Shown here one piece after another: positions 54,742 to 64,000 of a stretch of 64,000 bases of DNA. Position 1 is the first letter of the stretch, and every line of letters begins with the position of its first letter. The stretch spans positions 22,061,501 to 22,125,500 of the forward strand of contig NC_084939.1 in NCBI RefSeq assembly GCF_958298935.1, in the 5' to 3' direction. Under the pieces are notes generated by a model. It was given only the letters and a program-made list of their open reading frames with translations. It was not told the origin of the DNA and did not search any database. Position numbers and translations under genes: made by a program. The stretch is from Phragmites australis (taxonomy: Eukaryota; Streptophyta; Magnoliopsida; Poales; Poaceae).

Positions 54742-57700
54742 GACATCCCCTTTGTCACCTGAGGTGATTTCACGGCAGGCAACCATCAATATCGGTGCCT
54801 TGTCTAATCCAGCGTTCTGGTATTGAATTTAGCAATCATCATGTATCTTTAAGTCCCCTCTCCAATCCTACACTAAACGGACTTGTGTAGGATCCACACA
54901 TTTCATGAACTACTAGAGCAAGCCTATCAAAAGAAAGATAATAGTCTTTGCATTTCTATGGCTGATAACCTTTTTAGAGAAATTTGGATCTTCAACCTCA
55001 ACTGTGCAACCTGCAGGAAATTTGCAAATGGGATATACATTTAAGAACTGTATTTGCACCTTTGTATGAGTTAGGGCTTAGGACTTAGAGTTGCGCCTGT
55101 GACATATCTTGAGTCTTGGTGGAGTTTGATTTGCACAGAAAATTTTATGCGTAGTAGGTTTTAGATGCATTAAATTGGGAATAACTGAACAAGTGAAATG
55201 TTAAACTTTTCTTATAATTTATTCTCTATCCATAGAATAACATGACAATATCTTTACATCGATAATAATGGGGAAATCAGCAATTTCTGCATTATTCATA
55301 TCTTTCAGTAATAATTAGGTCCTAAACTTCTAACTGAAACCTGTTAGTCTTGAAACAGACTGTTATTTGGAATCTCGAATAGGCCACATTGTTTGATTTT
55401 TGTAACTTTTGGTTAACATCTTGCTTAAATGTCTTCAATCTTATGTGCATGCACTAAGAAAAATCTCCTGCAGTAATTCATATGTTTACATCTTCTAAGG
55501 AAACTATCTCTTTTGCAATCTACAGGTACCATTGGGCATGTTGCCCATGGGAAGTCTACTGTAGTGAAAGCAATCTCAGGTGTGCAGGTAATACACTAAT
55601 ATTCATATGCTTCTTCCTCTGTGATTTCCTTTGCAAGACTGAAATTTAACTATGTTTCTATTTCTAGAGATATGTTCTTTCAAAATATGTCCTGCCTTGC
55701 CAAATTCTTTGATTTGCAGACCGTTCGTTTCAAAAATGAACTGGAGCGCAATATCACTATAAAGCTTGGGTATGCCAATGCAAAAATCTAAAAATGTGAA
55801 GATGATAAATGCCCACGACCAATGTGCTAGAAGTAAGTCAATCAGTCATACATATATTTCTTTTAGTTCCCTTTTCAGTGTAATGGATTTCTATGCCTAT
55901 CCGACTTTCATCCTTTAATTTTATCTCATGCAAGTGATCTAGCTGCAGATCATAATATAGAATGATGCTTTAAGGATAGTGTTTCCATATTGATGCATTT
56001 GTAGTAAGAATGTGGAGTACTGGAGTTTACTTTTCAAAATTCTAATGAGTTATAAGAAATATCTGTTTTCATTTTCATTGTGATTAGCAAGATTTAGTAT
56101 ATTGCTGAAAACAGAAGTCACTAAAAGTGTATGTAGTGTTAAATTATCTGTCACTGGCATGATTCTTGTTTAAACTCTAAAGGGATGCAAACACCAATTT
56201 CTAGTTTGTTGTTCTTGCAATCCCTAGCAAGTGGCCATGTGGTAGTTATCTTTTTTGTGCCTTGTCCAGAACTTTTTGGTAAGACTACTCAAAATTGGTA
56301 TTTACTTGTTGGTAAACAAATGAGACATTAGAAGATTATCATCAAATTTTCCTTAACTGCAATTAAAATTGCTGAAGCTTTCCATTTGATTGATATCTAA
56401 GAAGCAGCAGCAACCTAGTGAATCTCAGCTGATTTCTGTAACTAGCTTCAGAAGGCTTATCTAATGTCGACTGTGTTAGCTTTCTGGACTATCCAATGAT
56501 ATGTTTACACCTTGTCTCTGTTGTCAAATGCTTCACATATAATTTTAGGACTATCTAGTGATCTGCTAAAAACCATGTGTCTGTTGTCAAATGCTTGCAT
56601 ATGTTCTCAACCTCAGCTAATTTCTTGCTGTCACATTCACCTAGAATGAATCCATATATTGTCTTGCTCATATATGTTGCTTGACCACTGTTATTACCAT
56701 TTACAGGGCTTACGGAAGTGGAAAAGAAGACAGCTCTCTGTGTGATGTGCCAGGTTTTGAAAACTGCAGGATGAAGCTCCTGAGACACGTCTCATTTGTT
56801 GATTGCCCAGTATGATGAAACCTTTCTCACATCAATTCTCTTTCACATGATTACTTAGGATCCTGATTCTGACCACTTGTATAGATGCATGTTATATCTG
56901 ATGCATGGATTTTGTATATGTCAGTATACAATTATATTTGGTTTCCTTTTGCGTTCATTGATGTTCTTGTCACAATGCCATTAAGCTGTAGACCTGTAGT
57001 GATGTAATGTGTAGATGATAACCATTGTCCCCACTAACTGGCATGTCACCAGTCAACTAAGACTCCCATTCTGTAATAACTAACGAAGAGGTCTTCACAA
57101 GTTCCATCTTTATTGAACATTTGAGTAATGTTTACAAGCTTCAGATATGCGAACACTTATTTTATTTTGCATTTTTCTTGTAATATACCTATCTCATGAA
57201 CAGGGGCATGACATTCTCATGGCTACAATGCTTAATGGAGCAGCTATCATGGACGGAGCATTGCTTCTGATAGCAGCAAATGAGAGCTGCCCACAACCCC
57301 AGACATCTGAGCACCTTGCAGCTGTTGAAATCATGCATCTTCAACATATTATCATTCTGCAGAACAAGATTGATCTTATCCAGGAAAGTGCAGCAATGAA
57401 CCAGCATGAAGCAATCCAGAAATTTATACAGGTCAGCGCTGAGCCTTGTCTTGTCATATAAAAGGCAATAGTTTATAAAGTTCAGTTTGTAATATTACAT
57501 TCTTCTGCTCAGGGAACAATCGCTCAAGGTGCTCCTGTGGTGCCAATATCTGCACAGCTGAAGTACAATATTGATGTTATCTGTGAATACATTGTGAAGA
57601 AAATCCCCATCCCAGAGAGGAATTTCACCTCTCCACCCAACATGATTGTTATTCGCTCTTTTGATGTGAACAAACCTGGTTCAGAGGCTAATGAGATCAA

Positions 57701-59047
57701 GGGTGGTGTAGCAGGTGGCAGTATCCTCAAGGTGATCTCAAAACATCACAATCTTTCAGAGAACCGTGTTTGCATATGTATTATGCAATATTCTTATTCC
57801 GTGGAATTAAATGTTACTTAATTCCTATCTGCAGGGAGTCCTAAGGGTGAACCAGAGAATCGAAGTTCGCCGAGGCATTGTGATGAAGGATGGGAGTGGC
57901 AACATTAAGTGTACCCCATCTACCCGAGGATTGTGTCCCTGTATGTAGAGCAGAATGAACTCCAGTTTGCCATTCCAGGAGGGCTTATTGGAGTTGGAAC
58001 TACCATGGACCCAACATTGACTCGTGCTGGTAGCTGGTCAGTCGGGTCCTTGGTGAAGTTGGATCGCTGCCTGATGTTTACATCGAGTTAGAGGTCAGTG
58101 ACACATTTGCTTTTTAAAAGCCCGGTGTAAAACATAAGCTGCCATTTGTAATACCTTTTGTTTGCAGGTTAACTTCCTCCTCCTCAGGAGGTTGTTGGGG
58201 GTGAGGACAAGTGGAACAAAAAGGGCAAGCAAGGTCTCAAAGCTTGTGAAGGGTGAGATCCTGATGCTTAACATCGGGTCAATGTCTACCAGAGCCCGTG
58301 TAGTCGCCGTCAAGAATGATCTTGCGAAGTTGCAGCTCACCTCACCGGTGTGCACTAGTAAGGGCGAGAAGCTTGCCCTCAGCCGGCGCATCGAGAAGCA
58401 TTGGCGTCTGATTGGTTGGGGCACAATCCAGGCCGGCAATACCAGAGATGGCCAAATGGACCACTCAAGCCGGTCCGGCACATGCCCGACTTGGCACGAC
58501 CCAGCTAAGGTATGGCCCAAACGGCTCGGCTACTGTAATGGGCCGTGCCATGTCGGCTCGCGTGCCTTCCTCTCGGTCCACGGCACGGCCCATCGGTCAC
58601 CATGCCGTGCCAGGACGGTTCAGGCACGATTACGGTCCGGCAGCACAACAGGCACGGGCGGCCCAACAGCACAGCCGGTTTGATAAAATAAAAAAATAGC
58701 TACAAAATTAAAAATATATATAGAAAATAGATAAAAATATGATAAACAATATAGAAAATAGATAAAAATAGCTATAAAATTGAAAAAAATAGAAAATAGA
58801 AAATATCCAAACCCATGCGTACCGTGCTGGGTTGTGCCCGTTCCGACTTGACTCATCGGGGCCGTGCTATGCCGGCATGCCGTGTCGTGCGCTCGGCCCA
58901 GGCACAGCCTGTGGTCTTGTGCCGGCCTGACCCGTCTCGGTTCGGGTTGTGCCTACAGTATTGTGCCTCGAACCGGGCCAGTAGGCATGATCTATTTGAA
59001 CATCTTTAGTTGGCACCACAATCGACGTCCCACCCTGCTCGCTGTGA
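54742..59047 (+). pseudogene. eIF2-gamma (translation initiation factor 2 gamma) pseudogene with introns retained
   Basis: The intact gene encodes the GTPase subunit of eIF2, which brings initiator Met-tRNA to the ribosome. Eight exon remnants are ordered as in a functional gene: 54742-54794 (only PEVISRQATINI survives), 55526-55587 (P-loop GHVAHGKST), 55720-55832, 56707-56809, 57204-57431 (NKID), 57513-57731, 57835-58093, and 58168-58442 plus 59012-59047. The G3 DCPGH motif spans the fourth and fifth. Lesions seen: the N-terminus and start codon are missing, TAA at 55789 and TAG at 55828 replace codons, there are one-base deletions near 57915 and 58035, and a 0.57-kb hAT-like element sits ten codons before the stop, which is still recognisable. 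Splice sites remain mostly sound and introns are kept, so it arose by DNA duplication, not retroposition. A short functional product is very unlikely. Confidence 0.9.
58443..59008. mobile_element. Non-autonomous hAT-like element in the last exon of the eIF2-gamma pseudogene
   Basis: It separates two parts of one exon whose reading resumes with GGCACCACAATCGACGTCCC at 59012. The left end CAGAGATGGCCAAATGGACC and the inverted right end TAAAGATGTTCAAATAGATC match at 14 of 20 positions. Flanks are consistent with a decayed 8-bp duplication (GCCGGCAA at 58432-58439 against GTTGGCAC at 59009-59016, or GGCAATAC against GGCACCAC). GC-rich arms full of GCCGTGCC/GGCACGGC surround an AT-rich core (58680-58805). 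It has no transposase. Exact ends are uncertain by a few bases. Confidence 0.72.
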
Positions 59048-59330
59048 ATTAAACATACCCTTGTGACGCGAATAGAGTTTGGAAGAGAAGAGTGAAGATG
59101 TGGCAAGGTAGAGATCTATTGGAAATGGTTTTTGTGAGGTGGAGGAGAAAACCTGAAACTAAGTACCACCTGCTTGGCATTTTATTTTTTCCCTTTTACT
59201 TTTGCAGTTTTGTATTGTCTATGTTATGGATGAGCGACAAATTTACTTGAATAGCTTTTTACCTTGGTTTTGCGGTTTCAGAGTAGTGAGCATTGCTGAT
59301 GCTGTACACGCTGAGCGTATCAAAGTATTA

Positions 59331-59589
59331 GACCATCTCTAACCATTTTCTTTTACAAGTCTCGTTTCTTTCGTAAAGAGTCTTGCTCGCTTTAACAGTT
59401 TTTTTCACGAAGGAAGTTTTTTTTTACGAAAGATTCTCTCTCCTATTTCTTTCACTCTAAGATTCTCTTTTTTTTTTCATAAATTCTTTTGAAAGAAAAC
59501 TATTGGAAATAAGGAAAAATAAAGGGTATAAGAACGAAAGAAGAGAATGAGAAAAGGAACAAAATAAAAGAAATATATTTAGAATAGTC
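59331..59589. mobile_element. Tourist-like (PIF/Harbinger) MITE
   Basis: It starts GACCATCTCTAACCATTTTC and ends with an imperfect inverted copy (AATATATTTAGAATAGTC). TTA flanks both sides (59328-59330 and 59590-59592). It is 259 bp without coding capacity. The ends resemble the MITE at 28045-28372. Confidence 0.65.
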
Positions 59590-59592
59590 TTA

Positions 59593-60026
59593 TTTACTGA
59601 TAGTTATCTGTTCTTAACTCTCTCCCCCTAACATTACAAACTTCTTTCCAGGATGAAACATTTTTCGGCGTGGCATCTCTCTCTTGGAGTGGAGAGGAGA
59701 GGAGACCTGAGAGACTGAGACCCTGGACCAGGTCCGTTTTAGCAATTCTGAGTTGCCGGCGTAACAAAGGTACCATTTCACAAGGTGCTGACGACATTTA
59801 TATTGCAATCGAACTCGTGTGTCATGCTCATGCATATGCCTTACACGCAAGTTTCCAGCCTGCAATATGATGAACATCAAACAAAGGGCACAGCAAAATA
59901 GAGATAAAATGCGAACCTGATAAAATAAATACCTATTCGACCAGCACAAGACATCGTATAGATGAATTACAATGATGTGTTTATAAATAATATAAAGCTA
60001 CAACTGACAAGAATTTCCTGTCTCCT
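59593..60026. other. Spacer downstream of the SWI3C exon
   Basis: Probable 3' flank or 3' UTR of the SWI3C gene read on the minus strand. No other gene is recognised. Confidence 0.4.
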
Positions 60027-60503
60027 CTATCCTACACTTGAATTGTTTCCAGATGACGATCTCAGTAACTGATGGTGGTTAGCAGCAACCGAATTTGGCA
60101 TGCCAGAGTTGAACATGATGTTTGATGCCTGTGCGGACGGTTGAGTCTGGTTGGGTGCGAGTGGCAGGCGAGGGCCAAACGAGAGCATCTGCTGCCGCTG
60201 ATGCAAGAACGGCATCTGGGGATGCACATGCCCCTGCATGTTATTGGTGTACGAGGCTGGCATGCCGGCCTGAGGCATGGAGCCTGGCACAGCCACCGGC
60301 CTGGGGTTCATGCTGACTGGATTAGATGGCATGGCGCTGCTGCTTCCAGGCAGACCACTTCCAGTGGAACCTAACAGTGCTGCTCTCATTCGGACGCGGT
60401 CCGCTGCAATCCTCTGTCTCACCCTCTCCACTTGCTCACATTCCTTCAAAAGCAAGGTCTCAACTTCCGCAAACTGCTTCAGCTTCAACTCCAACCTCTT
60501 TAA
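60027..60503 (-). CDS. SWI3C: SWI/SNF subunit SWI3C, last coding exon (partial gene)
   Basis: SWI3C is a core SWIRM/SANT subunit of plant SWI/SNF (BAF-type) chromatin-remodelling complexes in the nucleus. This exon encodes the C-terminal 158 residues after an acceptor (TTTGCAG before 60503). It opens with the coiled-coil LKRLELKLKQFAEVETLLLK, continues CEQVERVRQRIAADR, and passes through a Pro/Gln/Met-rich tail with the conserved FGPRLPL motif, ending NNSSVG at the stop (60027-60029). The frame is open and intact. The upstream exons (SWIRM, SANT, first part of the coiled coil) should lie to the right on the minus strand, but I recognise none in the remaining 3.5 kb. Either a long intron leads out of the window or this is an isolated exon. 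Confidence 0.82.
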   Translation of the reverse strand, partial: LKRLELKLKQFAEVETLLLKECEQVERVRQRIAADRVRMRAALLGSTGSGLPGSSSAMPSNPVSMNPRPVAVPGSMPQAGMPASYTNNMQGHVHPQMPFLHQRQQMLSFGPRLPLAPNQTQPSAQASNIMFNSGMPNSVAANHHQLLRSSSGNNSSVG

Positions 60504-60624
60504 CTGCAAATTGAATGGTGTTGCAACACTATAAATAGCAATAAAGCCATCCTCGTAAACAGCCTACTAACAAATTATGAAGCATGAACAATGGTGGATC
60601 AAAACAATTCTACAAGCTGGTAAA

Positions 60625-60985
60625 ATAACTTTTTGAGCAAATAGCACAAAACTACACTTATTTGGATACACTATCACAAAACTACACTTTTTTGTTTCTA
60701 TTTAAAAAAACTACACTTCTTTTTGTGTAAATTATCGTATAACTATACCTTTTTTACATTTCACAAAACTACATTTTCTTTGCAACAAATTTTCCTAAAA
60801 CCACACTTTTGTTAGGCTGAACAGCCTGGACCCACATGGCACACTCATGGAGAGTGAGTATGCCATGTGTGTCCATGATCTTTCAAAGCGTAGTTTTGTG
60901 AAAATTTGTTGCAAAAGAAAGTGCAGTTTTGTGATAGTTTACCCCAAAAAAGTGTAGTTTTATGATATTTACTCTAAATTTTAAA
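60625..60985. mobile_element. Foldback element (long inverted-repeat MITE) next to the SWI3C exon
   Basis: The left arm contains repeated CACAAAACTACACTT and TTGCAACAAATTTTCCTAAA. The right arm contains their inverted counterparts (TAGTTTTGTGAAAATTTGTTGC, AGTGTAGTTTTATGATA). The centre is a near-perfect hairpin, GGACCCACATGGCACACTC at about 60829-60847 against GAGTATGCCATGTGTGTCC at about 60856-60874. The whole region could form one long stem. It lacks coding capacity. It lies in the intron leading into the SWI3C exon if that gene is intact. Confidence 0.75.
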
Positions 60986-61719
60986 AAAGGTAATTTCACT
61001 TCGCAAACTCTTTAGACCTCCCAGTGACCAAGCAACTTATATTGAAGCCATCTAAGGTAATATGTTTTAGGACCTTTGTGCTTTGAGGAAATCCAACTAA
61101 TCAACAAGATTTTACAATCCTGACTGACCTTTGCATTGTTATATTAAGCAAACAATAATTTGACAACAGTTAATCATTTCCAATTCAATGACCTTATTCA
61201 GACGGTTCCTGATCCCTTTGACTAAGCACCTTCATCATTTGCCACATCACCATCATCGAAACCCAGCCAGAAACTGGTACATGTTATCTGGTACAGATAG
61301 GCCAGGGGTTACCTTGGTTGGGTTCTTCAAAAACCCTAATCTGACTTCAGTTCAGTAAAAAAAGCTCACTACTACTACTTTCTACCACCAATTTAGGCTA
61401 GGAAAGTAAACTTAGTCCCAGAGACACCAGACTGCCTTTTTTGAGCTATTTCAAGTTTTCCTTGAAAGGAAACACGGATACCAAGGGACCCAACAAGTCC
61501 TAGACTGCCTTTTTAAAGCTAATCTTTTTCCTCGAAGGGAAAGTCAGATGTCAAGGAACAAGGCATGTGCTGGCCATGCAACAATACACTTTAGTTCGGT
61601 AGAAATCTATACATCAAATCAACCGCAACAACTGTACCAGCCCAAATTCCCAAAACCAAGAAAATTAAAAACTTTTCCACAGAAAATAAAAGAGTCTTGC
61701 AAAAACTAAATAAAAATCC

Positions 61720-61801
61720 CTAGTGTGTATGTGTGCCTTTATGCATACACACACACATATATATATATATGTGTGTATATATGTGTGTGTGTATGTATAT
61801 A
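61720..61801. repeat. Compound CA/TA/TG microsatellite
   Basis: CACACACACA, ATATATATATAT and GTGTGTGTGT runs form a nearly palindromic simple repeat, with TATGCATACACACACACATA on one side and TATGTGTGTGTGTATG on the other. Confidence 0.9.
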
Positions 61802-62194
61802 ATTGATTGTTTGATTGGTTGACTGAATAGGTGAGTTAATATAGTGAAGATCGATTCTGCAAGTACACGCAACGTACCTGCAGAATGCCAACCAACCAGC
61901 AACCTCTGACGTGCGCACCAACCCCATCGACCGAGCGCGCTCCCACTCACCTACTCCGCGGGTTCACTGGATGACCAAACACATTCCCACCTCGTGAGCA
62001 ACGATTGCACCAGTTGGAACTATGTGCATAAAAGAGTTACAAGATGTAGTATAGAGTGATTACAACTACAGACATAGAACGGTTACAACTATATGCATCG
62101 CGATATTGCAACTTACCTATCCAGACTGACTGATTGTAACTAATTATGATCATATTGCAATCGGCAATATTATAACTGTATTGTTCAACATGAT

Positions 62195-62251
62195 GTAACT
62201 AGATTGTCTACCATGTTGTAACTGTAGTGTCTACCATGTTGTAACTATGTT
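62195..62251. repeat. 23-bp tandem repeat, two copies plus a partial
   Basis: GTAACTAGATTGTCTACCAT followed by GTT (62195-62217) is repeated at 62218-62240 with three differences, and GTAACTATGTT starts a third copy. Similar GTTACAACTA motifs occur in both orientations through 62010-62270. Confidence 0.75.
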
Positions 62252-63115
62252 ACGTAACTCCGTTACGATCCTAAAACTTCATCAAAATATAATCTTTATG
62301 GATCTCATTTTGTTAAGCACATTTTTTTCTAGCAATATGCTTCAAACGGATTTAAAATTGTGTCTGCGGTTCTAGAGATATTGCATTTTAACGATTCGAA
62401 TCAACAAAAGATTCTCTGGTGGGTGCACGTGACATCAGTAGATTTGATCTCATGGTTTGTTGGCTCACAGAAGGTGCGATTCTGCTCGTTAACTAGCTTG
62501 TGCTCAGCGCGGGTCTGTTCTCCGTGTATACATATGAGGAATTAGTTACATGTGTATATTACAAGAGGAATTAGAAAAGGAAAAGAAAAGCTTTTCAGAG
62601 TAAAAAGGCCGAAGCCCATCCCTCTTTCCCTCTCTTTCTCTGATCTGGCCCAGCCCAGCACGCCATCTCTCCTCTCTTCTCTGCTCAGTTCGCAGAGGAA
62701 CAGCCGGCCGCCGCATGCATGGAGATCGTCGAGTCTAAGATGGAGAGCAAGCAACAACCACCAAAACAGATTCACTGGGAAGCTAAGGCCTGCATCGAAA
62801 TCGACAGAGCCCGAGCTGCTCACGAGATGACATCAAGATTGCATCCGCCAGCCACATAGGAAGGAGATCAAATTCGCGAGATTGAGTTAGAGATAAGCTA
62901 CGAATCAAAAGAAGGAAGAATCCAAGGACCATACACGAGCTTTTGCCCAAGAGATAAAAATCCGAGGCCGTTTGAATCGTTGGAATCGAGTTTGACCTGT
63001 CGCCGTCACCACCTCCTCTTTTCAAATCCGAGTCGTTTAAGAGATAATGGAGCCAACCGTGAATAAATATACGACCCTAGAGCATTGCACAACTTTTGCC
63101 TAACTTCCGAAGTCT

Positions 63116-63364
63116 TTATAACCCTAACTCTGGCGAGAGCTGAAGCTTCAAGCCGCCATTCACCGTCGCTAGCCTCAACCGCGCATTGCCAACGACAACC
63201 AGCAGCCTAGTCAAGTTCGCCGTGAGCATGTGGTCCTGTTCCGCCGCTCGTCGGAGCGTTTGGAGCTCGACGATGAGCTTTTCATCATTCACCGGTGACG
63301 CGCCGTCGCGGATGCCCTCGGAGCTGCCGTCCTCAGCATTGCGGAAAGAGACAAAGGGAGCCAT
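63116..63364 (-). CDS. Hypothetical small open frame, 82 codons
   Basis: The frame begins MAPFVSFRNAEDGSSEG and contains a Leu/Arg-rich helical stretch (LIVELQTLRRAAEQD). I recognise no family. GC content and codon use look more gene-like than the surroundings, but no promoter, intron or homologue can be shown. It may be part of a transposon or a chance frame. Confidence 0.25.
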   Translation of the reverse strand: MAPFVSFRNAEDGSSEGIRDGASPVNDEKLIVELQTLRRAAEQDHMLTANLTRLLVVVGNARLRLATVNGGLKLQLSPELGL

Positions 63365-64000
63365 CCGATCTTGAGTTAACGATTGCGATTAGATGAATGC
63401 GTACCGGTTCGCCACATAGATCTAAGCCTTTTGATATGAGATGAACGGTTAGGATTTAATGAATATAACGGCACTGTCATGAGACCTTAACGCCATTTGT
63501 TTGTCACGTCACCCGCCACATAGGTTGGCCGCATCAGCGCATATGCACTTGTGGTAGTGCCACATCAGCGGCTGAGCTAACGTGGAATGCACAGTCAGCT
63601 TTTGTTTTTTTATTTATTTCTAGATGTTGATGTCATAATTGATACATATTACGCAATAAATAGATTTTCAGTGTAAAAATAATTTTAAAATAATAAAAAT
63701 AATTAGGGAATTAATTTCTAATAATGTCTTATAGGTTTATTTAATTTTGTTTAATAGTTTTATATAGTTTAATAATTCAAATAAATGCTAGAAAATTCTA
63801 GAAAAAATCCTAAAAAATTATAAATAACTTTGGAACTTTTTTAGAAAATTCCTAGCAACATAATTTCATCTGTAGATAATCTTTTTAGCTCTGTTTTGAT
63901 CTTTATAGAATCATAACTTGTTAACCGTAACTCTGTTTTAACCTATTCTTCCGCTGCATTGTTTGGAAAAGCATGATCTTGTATGTGATGATGTTTGTTG

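Larger units (their letters stand above)
60991..64000. other. SWI3C upstream intron or spacer, no exon recognised
   Basis: No SWI3C-like exon is recognised. The stretch includes a microsatellite (61720-61801), a 23-bp tandem repeat (62195-62251) and a GC-richer patch at 62600-63370. The AT-rich end (63600-64000), with TCATAACTTGTTAACCGTAA, resembles grass retrotransposon LTR sequence, but no end is visible. Confidence 0.4.

Noticed and set aside
62542..62830. Overlapping open frames of about 92 codons on both strands
   Set aside because: No family is recognisable, both strands are open, and there is no splice or promoter support.

Overview
The window is nuclear DNA from a grass (Poaceae). 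The evidence is GC-rich, intron-containing genes with clear grass orthologues, long AT-rich transposon blocks, and typical cereal repeats: CACTA, Sirevirus, Angela-type and Gypsy-type LTRs, Tourist-like MITEs, and a LINE tail with the usual grass 3' end. The species cannot be fixed from sequence alone.

Three genes look intact. From left to right they are: a stress-type NAC transcription factor of the OsNAC5 type (+, 3584-5152, 3 exons, 330 aa); a nucellin-like aspartic protease of the rice Asp1 type (-, 8284-12395, 8 exons, 414 aa) convergent with it; and a CELLULOSE SYNTHASE INTERACTIVE protein closest to CSI3 (-, 41747-50056, 6 coding exons, 2136 aa, with a spliced 5' leader reaching about 51.8 kb). 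Every coding junction in these three genes is GT-AG and keeps phase by hand count.

The space between ASP1 and CSI3 (about 12.9-41.2 kb) is almost entirely retrotransposon. The left half is one Ty1/copia element on the minus strand (about 12.88-25.79 kb). It is split by two LTR insertions, and one of those is split by a third. Five-base target duplications resolve the nesting. The right half is a plus-strand Sirevirus-type copia element (29612-41189) carrying another Sirevirus solo LTR inside gag. Its 3' LTR ends only about 560 bp past the CSI3 stop codon.

To the right of CSI3 lie an intron-retaining but dead copy of the eIF2-gamma gene (54742-59047; two premature stops, two frameshifts and a hAT-like insertion in its last codons) and the last coding exon of a SWI3C chromatin-remodelling subunit (60027-60503, -). 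No upstream SWI3C exon was recognised before the window ends. Small elements (MITEs, a foldback element, a LINE fragment, tandem repeats) fill parts of the introns and spacers.

From memory, rice Asp1 and OsNAC5 are adjacent loci on the short arm of chromosome 11, with a SWI3C gene nearby. The window therefore looks like the orthologue of the rice chr11/chr12 duplicated block, expanded by transposons. I found no convincing novel biological system. The most informative content is the nested transposon record, the eIF2-gamma fossil and the SWI3C exon.
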